DNA of 64,000 nucleotides from CAWGHZ01 sp963775315 (GCA_963775315.1 CAVZIN010000009.1:310001-374000); one strand, 5' to 3'. Positions 53,994 to 63,118 are shown, numbered from the stretch's first letter. Made by a program: numbers and translations. The notes: a model not told the origin generated them from the letters alone.

Positions 53994-55868
53994 ATGCCGC
54001 ATGCGCGCAGCAACGAGGCGGGGCGCGACCGCCCGCCACCACCCGGCGGGAGCGCGGTGCGCCAGGCGCGCCGGCTGCGCCTTTCCGTCGTCGCGGTGCT
54101 GGCGCTCGGATTCGGCGCGCTGGTCGCCGCCGCCGTCGCCGCTGTCCTCGCCATCGGGCTTTGGACCGCGTCGCGCAATACGTACGACCTCTTGCGCGAC
54201 AACGCCGAAACCCAGGCCGAGATCATGGTGATGCGGACGCGCCGCCATCTCGACCCGGCAATGGACCAAGTGACCTATTTGTCCGACCTGTTCGCCTCCG
54301 GCGAGCTGAGCCCGGACGACCGTGGCCGCGTGTCGGACTATCTGGTGGCCGCGCTTGCGGCGACGCCGCAGGTGCAAACCCTCGCCTTCATCAACCCGCA
54401 GCTCGACGTACTGCGCGTGTCGCGCACCTCGGAGGGGCCGGTCGTCGGGCTGGTCAACTGGGCCGATGACCCGCACGTGCGCCTCGAAATGGAGGATGCG
54501 CGCGCCCGCTCGCGGCCTTACTGGGGCGAGCTGGTGTGGTCGGAGGCGGCGAATTCCACACTGATCAATTTGCGCGCGCCGCTGGTCTCCAAGGGGCGGT
54601 TCCTCGGCGTCCTGGTCTCCGTCGTCACGGTGCGCGACCTCTCCCGCTTCATCACGATGGAGCACGGGCCCGAGGGCGGGCGCAACTTCATCCTCTATGG
54701 CGGCGACTACGTGCTGGCGCACCGCGCGATGGCGAACCACGCCTACACGCTGTCGCCGCGCCAGCCTTTGCCCGGCCTCGCCGACGTGGGCGATCCCGTG
54801 CTCGCCCAGATATGGAACGCAAGCGATCGCAGCAAGCTGCCGTTCGAGCTGCAATCGCCGGTCCACGGCCACGTGACCACCATCGACGGCCACCCCTACA
54901 TCTTCCTCTACCGCACGCTCGACAGCTACGGCGCGGTGCCTTGGTTCGTCGGCTCGTACTTTCCCGAGGACGCCGGGCTCGGGCGCGAGATGCACCGGCT
55001 GACCATGGCGGGCTTCGGCGGGCTCGGGGTGCTGCTGATCGCGCTCGCGGCCGCTTTGGTGCTCGGGCGCCGCCTGTCGCGGCCGATGCGCGAGCTTGCC
55101 GCCGCGGCGCACGAGGTCAGCCGGTTCGAGCTCGCCGCCGTGCCCACGCTCAGGCAATCGCGCGTGCGCGAGATCGACGAGGCGGCGAGCGCGTTCAACG
55201 CCATGGTCGGCGGGCTGCAATGGTTCGAGACCTACGTCCCGCGCGCGCTGGTGCGGAGCCTGGTGCGCCAGGGCCACGACCGCGACCTGCGCTCGGAGGA
55301 GCGCGAGGTGACGGTGATGTTCACCGACATCACCGGCTTCACCGCCCTCGCCGAGCACAAATCGGCGGCCGAGGCGGCGGCGCTGCTCAACGAGCATTTC
55401 GCCCTGGTCGCCGCCTGCGTCGAGCAGGAGGGCGGCACCATCGACAAGTATATCGGCGATTCCGTGATGGCCTTCTGGGGCGCCCCCGTCGCGACGCTCG
55501 ACCACGCCGAACGCGCCTGCCGGGCGGCGCTCGCCGTGCGCGGCGCGGTGACCGCCGACAACCAGGAACGCCAGGCGCGCGGCGAGCCGCCGATGGGCGT
55601 GCGCATCGGCATCCACACCGGCCGCGCCATCGCGGGCAATATCGGCGCGCCGGGGCGGATCAACTACACGCTGATCGGTGACACGGTGAACGTCGCGCAG
55701 CGGATCGAGGAGCTGATCAAGACTCTCGCCCCGCCCACATCGGCGGTCGCAGTCGTCGTGTCGGGCGAGGTGGCGGCGGAGATCGCGGGTCGCTTCACTT
55801 TGGCGCCGGAAGGCGCGCACGAGATTCGCGGCCGCGATGGCGAGGTCCGGCTATTTCGCCTGGAGTGA
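53994..55868 (+). CDS. Membrane adenylate/guanylate cyclase with Cache and HAMP domains
   Basis: A 624-residue protein. A short cytoplasmic tail and first membrane segment (about 30-52) precede a ~280-residue periplasmic Cache-like sensor, a second membrane segment (about 340-360, LGVLLIALAAALVLG), a HAMP linker (RRLSRPMRELAAAAHEVSR) and a class III cyclase domain from about residue 440. Metal-binding aspartates are in VMFTDITGFTALAE and YIGDSVMAFWGAP. It probably makes cAMP in response to an extracellular ligand. Confidence 0.9.
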   Translation: MPHARSNEAGRDRPPPPGGSAVRQARRLRLSVVAVLALGFGALVAAAVAAVLAIGLWTASRNTYDLLRDNAETQAEIMVMRTRRHLDPAMDQVTYLSDLFASGELSPDDRGRVSDYLVAALAATPQVQTLAFINPQLDVLRVSRTSEGPVVGLVNWADDPHVRLEMEDARARSRPYWGELVWSEAANSTLINLRAPLVSKGRFLGVLVSVVTVRDLSRFITMEHGPEGGRNFILYGGDYVLAHRAMANHAYTLSPRQPLPGLADVGDPVLAQIWNASDRSKLPFELQSPVHGHVTTIDGHPYIFLYRTLDSYGAVPWFVGSYFPEDAGLGREMHRLTMAGFGGLGVLLIALAAALVLGRRLSRPMRELAAAAHEVSRFELAAVPTLRQSRVREIDEAASAFNAMVGGLQWFETYVPRALVRSLVRQGHDRDLRSEEREVTVMFTDITGFTALAEHKSAAEAAALLNEHFALVAACVEQEGGTIDKYIGDSVMAFWGAPVATLDHAERACRAALAVRGAVTADNQERQARGEPPMGVRIGIHTGRAIAGNIGAPGRINYTLIGDTVNVAQRIEELIKTLAPPTSAVAVVVSGEVAAEIAGRFTLAPEGAHEIRGRDGEVRLFRLE

Positions 55869-55892
55869 CGCGGGCGCCCGGCGGAAACGAGA

Positions 55893-55914
55893 ACGGGCGG
55901 CCGAAGCCGCCCGT
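55893..55914. terminator. Hairpin between convergent cyclase and DUF2852 genes
   Basis: ACGGGCGGC-CGAA-GCCGCCCGT is a perfect 9-bp stem with a tetraloop between two convergent genes. The minus-strand side continues TTCTCGTTTCC, a weak U tract, so it probably ends the DUF2852 transcript and perhaps both. Confidence 0.6.
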
Positions 55915-55941
55915 CCCGCGTGCCATTTTGACTCGTCCGGC

Positions 55942-56373
55942 CTAACCCTCCGGGTGCGGCTCCGCGCTGGGCTCCGGCGGCTGGGGCCGGCGGCCGCGGT
56001 CGGACATGAACTGGTCGAACTCGGCCTTGTCCTTGGCATGGCGCAGCCGCTCGAGGAATTCCCAGAACTCCTTCTGCTCCTCCTCGAGCCGACGCAGCGT
56101 CTCGTCGCGATACTCGTCGAACGCGCTGTTGCCGCTCGACCGCGACTGGCCGCGCCCCTGCCACCAGCCGCCGCGCCAGTCACGGGCGCCGCGGCCATCG
56201 TCCGGCCGGTACCAGCGGCCCGGCGCCGCATGTCTCCTGCATCCCATTCGTCCGCTCCACAATAGGAAGACCAGCATCGCGACCCCGAGCGGGGGAAACG
56301 CGAAGAAGCCGAGGACCATCAGCGCCAGCCAGGCCGGCCGGCCGATGTCATCGATTTTCGCCACGAGGTTCAT
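55942..56373 (-). CDS. DUF2852 family membrane protein
   Basis: A 143-residue protein. One or two hydrophobic segments (about 12-40, WLALMVLGFFAFPPLGVAMLVFLLW) are followed by a Gly/Arg/Trp-rich stretch and a charged helix FDEYRDETLRRLEEEQKEFWEFLERLR. This matches DUF2852 proteins of alphaproteobacteria, whose role is unknown. It lies 77 bases after the TetR gene on the same strand, with an ATGTAA/TTACAT palindrome just before its start. Confidence 0.8.
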   Translation of the reverse strand: MNLVAKIDDIGRPAWLALMVLGFFAFPPLGVAMLVFLLWSGRMGCRRHAAPGRWYRPDDGRGARDWRGGWWQGRGQSRSSGNSAFDEYRDETLRRLEEEQKEFWEFLERLRHAKDKAEFDQFMSDRGRRPQPPEPSAEPHPEG

Positions 56374-56384
56374 GGCCGCTCCAG

Positions 56385-56403
56385 ATGTAAATGTTTCTTA
56401 CAT
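56385..56403. promoter_or_regulatory. Inverted repeat, possible TetR-family operator
   Basis: ATGTAA and TTACAT flank a 7-base centre directly upstream of the DUF2852 gene. The half GATGTAAAA (minus strand) recurs just upstream of the tetR start at about 57104-57112. The pairing suggests that the neighbouring TetR protein controls both. Confidence 0.4.
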
Positions 56404-56450
56404 TCACACATGTGCCACCGGCTGGGGGACGAGTCAAGGATCGGGCGGAA

Positions 56451-57095
56451 CTATTTTTCGTCGCCGAGCCCGAGCCCGCGCAGATAGATGAGAAACGCCG
56501 CCTCGAGCAGCGCCTCGGGCGCCATCGGCAGCTTGCGCCGGGCGGCGTCGCCGCGCCCGAACAGCGACGCGATGCCATGGGCTAGCGCCCAGATGTGCAG
56601 CCCGACCATGAGCGCCGGCGCGCGGCCGGGCCCCGCCGGCAGGAGGGCGCATACCGCCTCGGACGCCGTCCGCAACACAGCGAAGGCGCGGTCGCTGGCG
56701 GCGCGAAGTTCGGGCTCGGCGTCGGCGGGAAGGCCGGCCTCGAACATGGCGGCGTAATAGGCCGGCTCCTCGCGCGCGAAGGCGAGATAGGCCCGCCCGA
56801 CATTCTCGAACGCGGCGACGGGCGCGGGCCTGCCGTCGTTCCAGGCGCGGGCAAGCGCCGCCTCGAACAGCTCGAACCCACGCCGCGCAACGTCCGCCAT
56901 CAGCGCGTCGCGGTCGCGGAAATGGCGATAGGGCGCGGCCGAGCTGACCCCCGCCGCGCGCGCCGCCTCGGCGAACGTGAAACCTGCCGGCCCCTTCGCG
57001 GCAATCAGATCGAGCGCGGCGCGGATCAGCGCCTCCCGCAGATTACCGTGATGGTAGCCGCGCTCGCCCCCGGGACCTTGCCGCGACCAGCTCAT
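56451..57095 (-). CDS. TetR-family transcriptional regulator
   Basis: A 214-residue regulator. The N-terminal helix-turn-helix region YHHGNLREALIRAALDLIAAKGPAGFTFAEAARAAGVSSAAPYRHFRDRDALM is typical of TetR. The C-terminal ligand domain resembles the WHG type (PAYYAAMFEAGLP, GLHIWALAHGIASLF). It binds DNA as a dimer and releases it on binding a small molecule. Candidate targets are its own gene and DUF2852 downstream, judged by shared GATGTAAA sites. Confidence 0.88.
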   Translation of the reverse strand: MSWSRQGPGGERGYHHGNLREALIRAALDLIAAKGPAGFTFAEAARAAGVSSAAPYRHFRDRDALMADVARRGFELFEAALARAWNDGRPAPVAAFENVGRAYLAFAREEPAYYAAMFEAGLPADAEPELRAASDRAFAVLRTASEAVCALLPAGPGRAPALMVGLHIWALAHGIASLFGRGDAARRKLPMAPEALLEAAFLIYLRGLGLGDEK

Positions 57096-57146
57096 GTGAG
57101 GGGCTTTTACATCAGAACGCGGGCCGGCGCACCAGGCGCGGCCCGC

Positions 57147-57172
57147 CCTCTCCGCCCCGGAGGGCGGAGAGG
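57147..57172 (-). terminator. Strong hairpin after the OFA transporter genes
   Basis: CCTCTCCGCCC and GGGCGGAGAGG form an 11-bp stem with a 4-base loop, 14 bases beyond the small-subunit stop. There is no clear U tract. It probably separates the transporter unit from tetR. Confidence 0.55.
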
Positions 57173-57185
57173 ATCGCGGCGCGGC

Positions 57186-57308
57186 TCAGCCGTGGAACAG
57201 CTTCAGCGCGTTGATGATGGTCTCGATCACGCCCCAGGTGAGCGGGATGCCCACCCAGCCCCAGGCGAGGACGAGCTCGGTCGTGGTGGTTCCGCCTTGG
57301 TCTGCCAT
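57186..57308 (-). CDS. MFS transporter small subunit (40 residues)
   Basis: A 40-residue protein, MADQGGTTTTELVLAWGWVG followed by IPLTWGVIETIINALKLFHG. It has one membrane helix with a WGWVGIPLTWG core. Tiny proteins of this type are encoded directly after OFA-family transporters and are annotated as their small subunit. It starts 12 bases after the transporter stop, with GGGGA before the ATG. It is easily missed because of its size. Confidence 0.75.
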   Translation of the reverse strand: MADQGGTTTTELVLAWGWVGIPLTWGVIETIINALKLFHG

Positions 57309-57319
57309 CGTCCCCTCCC

Positions 57320-58690
57320 CTACTCGGCGACGCCCACGGCATCGGCCGTGTCGTCCGCCATGTGGTGCCGCTCATGCACCGCCTTGATGAACAGGTTGCA
57401 CAGGAACCCGACGACCAGGAGCCCGGCCATCAGGTACATGGTGACGTTGTAGGCCTGCGCCTTGGGCACGCCTTGGCCAATCTGGTAGGCGCGGATGTAG
57501 TTCACCAGCACCGGCCCGAACACGCCCGCCACCGACCACGCAGTGATCAGCATGCCGTGGATCGCGCCGACATAGCGCGTCCCGAACATGTCCTTGAGAT
57601 AGGCCGGCACGGTGGCGAACCCGCCGCCGTACATGCTGATGATCACCAGGAAGGCGAGGACGAAGAACGGAACGCTGTGGATCTCGCCGGTGTACGGCAC
57701 CAGCGCGTAGAGCACGGCCCCGATGACGAAAAAGCAGAAATACGTGTTCTTGCGGCCGATATAGTCGGAGGTCGAGGCCCAGAAGAACCGGCCCAGCATG
57801 TTGAACAGGCTCATCAGCCCGACGAATCCGGCCGCCGCGATCGCGGACACCCCGAGCATTTCCTGGCTCATCGCCGAGGCCTGGCCGAGCACGCCGATGC
57901 CCGCCGTCACGTTGAGGCAAAGCACCCACCAGATCAGCCAGAACTGCGGTGTCTTGAGCGCCTGGTAGACGTAGACGTGGCGCGTGGTGACCAACTTTTT
58001 CGGCTGCACCGGCTCAACGTAGCCCGCGGGCTGCCAGTCGGGCGCCGGGATGCGCACGATCCACGAGCCGACCATCATGAAGACCAGGTAGACGATGCCG
58101 AGCACGATGAAGGTCTCGGCGACGCCCACGTGGCTCGCGGTCGAGAACCTCGCCATCAGCCAGACCGACAGCGGCGAGGCGATGAACGCGCCGCCGCCGA
58201 AGCCCATGATCGCCATGCCGGTCGCCATGCCCGGCCGGTCGGGGAACCACTTGATCAGGGTCGAGACCGGCGAGATGTAGCCGATGCCGAGCCCGAGCCC
58301 GCCGATCACGCCATAGCCGAGATAGACGATCCAAAGATTGTGGGCGTAGACGCCGATCGCGGACACGACGAATCCGCCGCCGAAGCAGAGCGCGGCGGCG
58401 AACATCGCCTGGCGCGGGCCCCCTTCTTCCACCCAGCGCCCGAGTACCGCGGCGGAGGCGCCGAGAACGAAGATGGCGATGGAGAAGATCCAGCCGAGCT
58501 GGGTCAGCTTCCAGTCGTCGGGCGCCGATTGCGTGACGCCGAGAAGCTTCGTCATCGGTAGGTTGAACACGCTGAACGCGTAGACTTGGCCGATGCAGAG
58601 ATGGATGCAAAGTGCCGCCGGCGGCACCATCCACCGGTTGAACCCGGGACCTGCGACGGTCCGGTCGCGGTGCAGGAATGCGAGTGCCAT
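57320..58690 (-). CDS. OFA-family MFS transporter (oxalate/formate antiporter-like)
   Basis: A 456-residue protein with twelve hydrophobic segments. Family features include the first segment MVPPAALCIHLCIGQVYAFSVF, GLGIGYISPVSTLIKWFPDRPGMATGMAIMGFG between segments 4 and 5, and WASTSDYIGRKNTYF in the second half. OFA proteins exchange oxalate, formate or related monocarboxylates; the substrate here is not fixed. GAGGAA lies six bases before the ATG. Confidence 0.88.
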   Translation of the reverse strand: MALAFLHRDRTVAGPGFNRWMVPPAALCIHLCIGQVYAFSVFNLPMTKLLGVTQSAPDDWKLTQLGWIFSIAIFVLGASAAVLGRWVEEGGPRQAMFAAALCFGGGFVVSAIGVYAHNLWIVYLGYGVIGGLGLGIGYISPVSTLIKWFPDRPGMATGMAIMGFGGGAFIASPLSVWLMARFSTASHVGVAETFIVLGIVYLVFMMVGSWIVRIPAPDWQPAGYVEPVQPKKLVTTRHVYVYQALKTPQFWLIWWVLCLNVTAGIGVLGQASAMSQEMLGVSAIAAAGFVGLMSLFNMLGRFFWASTSDYIGRKNTYFCFFVIGAVLYALVPYTGEIHSVPFFVLAFLVIISMYGGGFATVPAYLKDMFGTRYVGAIHGMLITAWSVAGVFGPVLVNYIRAYQIGQGVPKAQAYNVTMYLMAGLLVVGFLCNLFIKAVHERHHMADDTADAVGVAE

Positions 58691-58844
58691 GACGTTTCCT
58701 CAAGTTTCGTGGTTTATTTGAACTTGCAATTTATAATCCCTCCAAGTGAGTCGCGGAAATATATTCCGGCGACGAACTGTCGCCAGGTCATGGTCACTTG
58801 GGCCGGCCCAAGTCGGCAGCGGGCGAATCCAGTAGCTTGTCTTG

Positions 58845-59114
58845 TGCGGCCCGGCGCGGAGCGGCAAGCAGGCGGACGTCATCCTGCTGCGCAAGGACAT
58901 GATCAATGTCGGGCCAGTCAACGACGCGGTCGGCGCGGCAGTGCTCGGCATGCAGCCGCAGAACGTCGACACGGTGTTCATCGCCGGCAAGGCGAAGAAG
59001 CGGAATGGCCGGCTGATCGGCGTCGACGTGGCCGCTTTGATGAAAAAGGCGGAGGCGTCGCGCGACTGGCTGGTCGCAAGGATGCACGACGCGACGAAGG
59101 CCAAAAAGGGCTGA
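58845..59114 (+). pseudogene. C-terminal remnant of an amidohydrolase
   Basis: The frame reads GKQADVILLRKDMINVGPVN, then DAVGAAVLGMQPQNVDTVFIAGK and IGVDVAALMKKAEASRDWLVAR. This is the last ~85 residues of chlorohydrolase/cytosine-deaminase-type amidohydrolases, where GKxADxxLL is the return to the composite beta domain. The metal-binding barrel is missing, and upstream sequence is non-coding and the promoter side of the transporter gene. It is a decayed fragment left by deletion or rearrangement. Confidence 0.7.
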
Positions 59115-59203
59115 GAAGCCGGCTGCTCGGCCACGTGCGCCGGGGCGTGCAGCGGCACGGCGCCGCCCTTGCAATGCGCCCCGCGAGGCCCGATTGTAGG
59201 GGC

Positions 59204-61726
59204 ATGGCTGTCGTGCCCTCGGGCCCACGCGTCACCGCCGTCCTCGGCCCCACGAACACGGGCAAGACCTACCTCGCCATCGAGCGCATGCTCGGCCACA
59301 CGTCCGGCATGATCGGCTTTCCGCTGCGCCTTCTCGCGCGCGAGAATTACGACCGCATCGTGAAGCTGAAGGGGGCGCACCAGGCGGCGCTGGTGACCGG
59401 CGAGGAGAAGATCGTCCCGCCGACGGCGCGCTATTTCTGCTGCACCGTGGAATCGATGCCGCTCGACCGGCCGGTCGAGTTCCTGGCGGTCGACGAAATC
59501 CAGCTCTGCGCCGACCGCGACCGCGGCCACGTCTTCACCGACCGGCTGCTGCGCGCGCGCGGCCTCGCCGAGACGATGTTCCTCGGCGCCGAGACCATCC
59601 GTCCGTTGCTGCGCCGGCTCGTCCCCCGCGCCGAGATCGTGACCCGGCCGCGTTTCTCCAAGCTCTCCTACACCGGCCCGAAGAAGGTGACGCGCCTGCC
59701 GCGCCGGACCGCCGTCATCGCCTTCTCGGCCGACGCGGTCTACGAGACGGCGGAGCTTCTGCGCCACCAGCGCGGCGGCACCGCCGTGGTGCTCGGCGCG
59801 CTCAGCCCGCGCACCCGCAACGCCCAGGTCGCGCTCTACCAGTCGGGCGAGGTCGACTACCTGGTCGCGACCGACGCGATCGGGATGGGTCTCAACATGG
59901 ACATCGACCATGTGTGCTTCACCGGCCTCGTAAAGTTCGACGGCGAGCATCCGCGCCGCCTCGCCGCGCCGGAGATCGCCCAGATCGCCGGGCGCGCCGG
60001 GCGGCACATGAACCACGGCACGTTCGGCACCACGGTCGCGCTCGGCCCGCTCGAGCCGGACCTCGTCTCTGCCGTCGAGGAGCATCGGTTCGACCCGCTG
60101 CGCCACCTGCGCTGGCGGTCGGCAGACCTCGATTTCTCATCCCCGCGCGCGCTGCTGTCGAGCCTCGACACGCCGCCGCCCGCACCGGGGCTGGTCCCCG
60201 CCTTCCGGCCCGACGACCAGGCGGCGCTGGCGAGCCTCGCCGCCGATCCGGAGGTCGGCGTCCGCGCGGACACGCCGGAGCTGGTGCGCCTTCTCTGGGA
60301 CGTCTGCCAGATCCCGGACTTCCGCAAGACGATGACCGAGGCGCATGTCGGGCTGCTCAAGCGCATCTGGGGCCATCTCCGCGGGCCGGAGGGCTGCATC
60401 CCGTCGCAGTGGGTGGCCGACCAGATGGCGCGGCTCGACCGCACCGATGGCGACATCGACACGCTGACCGGGCGCATCGCTCACATCCGCACCTGGACCT
60501 ACGTGTCGCACGCCGCAGGATGGCTCGAGGATTCCCGCCATTGGCAGGAGCGCGGCCGCGAGATCGAGGACCGCCTGTCCGACGCGCTGCACGACAGGCT
60601 GACCCAGCGATTCGTCGACCGCCGCACGGCCGTGCTCTCCCGGCTGCGCGACAAGGAGATGCTGGACACGTTCATCGCGCCGGGCGGCGAAGTCACGGTC
60701 GAGGGCGAATATGTCGGCCGGCTGGAAGGGTTCCGCTTCACCCCCGACTCGACCGAGACGGGCGACGACCGGAAAACCCTGCTCGCTGCTGCGACCCGCG
60801 CGCTGCGGGCCGAGATCGCGCGGCGCGCCCAGGCTATCGGAGTCGCCGCCGACGCCGAGTTCGCCCTGGGCAGCGACGGGCGGATCGCCTGGAACGGCGA
60901 GCCGGTGGCGCGCCTCGCCCGCGGCGCCCGACCCATCGCCCCCTCGGTCGAGGTGCTGGATTCGGACCTGCTGGCCCCGCCGCAGCGCGAGACGGTGCGG
61001 CGCCGGCTCGCCCATTGGATCGAGTGCCACGTGGCGCGGGTGCTGGCGCCGCTGGTCCGCATCGAGCGGGCCGAGCTCTCCGGCCCGGCGCGCGGGCTCG
61101 GGTTTCAGCTCGTCGAGGCGCTCGGCACCGTGGCGCGGCGCCGCGCGCTCGCCGAGGCCGGCACACTCGGCAAGGCGGACCGGGAGGCGCTGCGCGCGCT
61201 CGGCGTCCGGCTGGGCGGCGCGACGCTTTATCTGCCCGCGCTGGTTAAGCCGGCGGCCGTCGGTTTGCGCGCGCTCCTCTGGGCCGCGTGGGAGGGCGCC
61301 GTGCCGCGCACCCCGCCCGCCCCCGGCCTGGTCAGCGTGCCGCGCGATCCGGACGCGCCCGACGGGTTCTACGAGGCGGTCGGCTATCCGGTGGTCGACG
61401 GGCGCGCGGTGCGCGCCGACATGCTGGAGCGGCTCGGAATTGCGCTGCGCCAGGCATCGCGGCGCGGTCCGGTGACGCTGGGCCCGGACCTGATGTCGCT
61501 CGCCGGCCTCGGGGCGGAGGAGACGGCGCGGCTGGTCGTCGGGCTTGGATATCGGCAGATCGCCGGCGAGGACGGGGCGGCGGCCTTCGTGCCCGCGCCG
61601 CGCCGTGCCGCGATCGGCAACGACGCGCCCACCGGCGCCCGGCACAAGAATCGCGCTCGGCGCCCGCGCCGCGCGCCCGATCCCGCCTCACCCTTCGCCA
61701 AGCTGAAGGAGCTGGGGCTCACATGA
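59204..61726 (+). CDS. SUV3-like superfamily II RNA helicase
   Basis: An 840-residue helicase of the mitochondrial SUV3 type found in alphaproteobacteria. Walker A is GPTNTGKTYLAIERM (about 12), Walker B VDEIQLCADRDRG, and the RecA2 motifs include ATDAIGMGLNMDI and QIAGRAGRHM. A long C-terminal part of ~450 residues follows, ending in a basic Arg/Lys-rich tail. It probably unwinds RNA in turnover. A frame extending upstream to 58586 crosses non-coding sequence. The next gene overlaps by four bases. Confidence 0.9.
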   Translation: MAVVPSGPRVTAVLGPTNTGKTYLAIERMLGHTSGMIGFPLRLLARENYDRIVKLKGAHQAALVTGEEKIVPPTARYFCCTVESMPLDRPVEFLAVDEIQLCADRDRGHVFTDRLLRARGLAETMFLGAETIRPLLRRLVPRAEIVTRPRFSKLSYTGPKKVTRLPRRTAVIAFSADAVYETAELLRHQRGGTAVVLGALSPRTRNAQVALYQSGEVDYLVATDAIGMGLNMDIDHVCFTGLVKFDGEHPRRLAAPEIAQIAGRAGRHMNHGTFGTTVALGPLEPDLVSAVEEHRFDPLRHLRWRSADLDFSSPRALLSSLDTPPPAPGLVPAFRPDDQAALASLAADPEVGVRADTPELVRLLWDVCQIPDFRKTMTEAHVGLLKRIWGHLRGPEGCIPSQWVADQMARLDRTDGDIDTLTGRIAHIRTWTYVSHAAGWLEDSRHWQERGREIEDRLSDALHDRLTQRFVDRRTAVLSRLRDKEMLDTFIAPGGEVTVEGEYVGRLEGFRFTPDSTETGDDRKTLLAAATRALRAEIARRAQAIGVAADAEFALGSDGRIAWNGEPVARLARGARPIAPSVEVLDSDLLAPPQRETVRRRLAHWIECHVARVLAPLVRIERAELSGPARGLGFQLVEALGTVARRRALAEAGTLGKADREALRALGVRLGGATLYLPALVKPAAVGLRALLWAAWEGAVPRTPPAPGLVSVPRDPDAPDGFYEAVGYPVVDGRAVRADMLERLGIALRQASRRGPVTLGPDLMSLAGLGAEETARLVVGLGYRQIAGEDGAAAFVPAPRRAAIGNDAPTGARHKNRARRPRRAPDPASPFAKLKELGLT

Positions 61727-62106
61727 CCGAGGCGGCGGCGGCCGCCACGCTCCGCATCGACAAGTGGCTGTGGCAGGCGCGCTTCTTCAAGAGCCGCGCG
61801 ACCGCCTCGAAGCTGTGCGGCGAGGGGCGCGTCCGCGTCGACGGCCGCCCCGTCGCCAAGGCGCACTACGCGGTGAAGCCGGGTGACGTGCTGACCTTCC
61901 CGCAGGGCAGCGCGATCCGCGTGGTCAAAATCGTCGCGCTCGGCATCCGGCGCGGACCCGCCTCCGAGGCCCGCGCGTTGTACGAAGACCTGTCCCCTGC
62001 GCCTCCCGCCGAGCGGCCGGTGGCGAGCCCGTTCGCGGCGGGCGGGCCGCGGCCGACCAAGGCCGCCCGGCGCGCGATGGAGCGCGTGCTGCGCGAGACG
62101 GAATAG
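61723..62106 (+). CDS. S4-domain RNA-binding protein (Hsp15-like)
   Basis: A 127-residue protein with an S4 domain: RIDKWLWQARFFKSRATASKLCGEGRVRVDG (about 11-41), then KPGDVLTF. Hsp15-type proteins bind stalled 50S subunits carrying nascent chains. A Pro/Ala/Arg tail follows. The ATG overlaps the helicase stop (ATGA), supporting a joint RNA role. Confidence 0.9.
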   Translation: MTEAAAAATLRIDKWLWQARFFKSRATASKLCGEGRVRVDGRPVAKAHYAVKPGDVLTFPQGSAIRVVKIVALGIRRGPASEARALYEDLSPAPPAERPVASPFAAGGPRPTKAARRAMERVLRETE

Positions 62107-62169
62107 CCGAGAAAAACGCACCGGGGGCGATGCTTGCCAGCCCCAGGGGCGTGTGCTACGGAGGCCCAC

Positions 62170-62649
62170 ATGATCGACCGGTTGAAGGCGCTTTTGCACG
62201 ATTGCGCAGGCCCGTCGCGCCCCGGCGCGCACGCCAGGCACGACCCGTGCCAGCTCGCCTGCGCGGCGCTGCTGGTGGAGTCCGCCTCGGTCGACGACCA
62301 TTTCGATCCCGCCGAGCGCGCCCGGATTCGCGAGATCATCGAGACGCGGTTCGAGCTGCCGCCCGACGAGGCGGCATCGCTGCTCGCCGAGGCCGAGCGC
62401 GTGGTCGGCGAGTCGACGCAAATCCTCCGCTTCACCCGGGCGGTGAAGGACGCACTGGAATATGACGACCGCGTCGCGCTGGTCGAGATGCTGTGGGAGG
62501 TCGTCTACGCGGACGGCGTCGCCGACGCGCTCGAGAACCAGCTCATGCGGCGCATCTGCGGACTGATCTACGTCACGGACCACGATTCCGGCGTCGCGCG
62601 CCGGCGCGTGCTGACGCGGCGCGCGGGAGGCCGGCGCGCCTCGGCGTGA
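62170..62649 (+). CDS. TerB-family protein
   Basis: A 159-residue, mostly helical protein. LACAALLVESASVDDHFDPAERARIREII (about 34) and VALVEMLWEVVYADGVADALENQLMRRICGLIYV form the repeated acidic-helix pattern of the TerB/tellurite-resistance-like fold. The role of these stand-alone copies is unknown. It lies between the S4 gene and fdxA, in a cluster with helicase and CarD. Confidence 0.82.
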   Translation: MIDRLKALLHDCAGPSRPGAHARHDPCQLACAALLVESASVDDHFDPAERARIREIIETRFELPPDEAASLLAEAERVVGESTQILRFTRAVKDALEYDDRVALVEMLWEVVYADGVADALENQLMRRICGLIYVTDHDSGVARRRVLTRRAGGRRASA

Positions 62650-62743
62650 CGGCTACGAACAGCGACGGCCACGGCCGGGCGGTCGGCGCGCGGGTCGGGG
62701 ACGGGGGGAACATGAACGGCCGAGAGGGTGAGCGGAGAGCGGC

Positions 62744-63079
62744 ATGACCTACGTTGTCAACGAAGCCTGCATCAAGTGCAAATACATGGATTGCGTCGAG
62801 GTGTGCCCCGTGGATTGCTTCTACGAGGGCGAGAACATGCTGGTGATCCACCCCGACGAGTGCATCGACTGCGGCGTGTGCGAACCGGAATGCCCGGTCG
62901 AGGCGATCCGTCCCGATTCGGACGACGTGTCGCAGAAATTCGCCGAGACCAATCGCCAGTACGCGGAACAGTGGCCGAACATCACCCGCAAGGGCGAGCC
63001 GCCGGCCGATGCCGACGCCTGGAAGGACGTGCAGAACAAGTTCGAGGAGCACTTCTCGGACAAGCCCGCCCCGCGCTGA
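62744..63079 (+). CDS. fdxA: Ferredoxin FdxA (7Fe type)
   Basis: A 111-residue ferredoxin with two cluster sites. CIKCKYMDCVEVCP at the N-terminus and CIDCGVCEPECP at about 45-56 are the [3Fe-4S] and [4Fe-4S] ligand sets. The C-terminal extension (QYAEQWPNITRKGEPPADAD) is typical of the Azotobacter FdI/FdxA family. It carries electrons in the cytoplasm. A terminator follows 40 bases later. Confidence 0.93.
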   Translation: MTYVVNEACIKCKYMDCVEVCPVDCFYEGENMLVIHPDECIDCGVCEPECPVEAIRPDSDDVSQKFAETNRQYAEQWPNITRKGEPPADADAWKDVQNKFEEHFSDKPAPR

Positions 63080-63118
63080 CCGCGGGCGCGCCCTCTCCCT
63101 CCGCCTGAGCGCCGCGGC

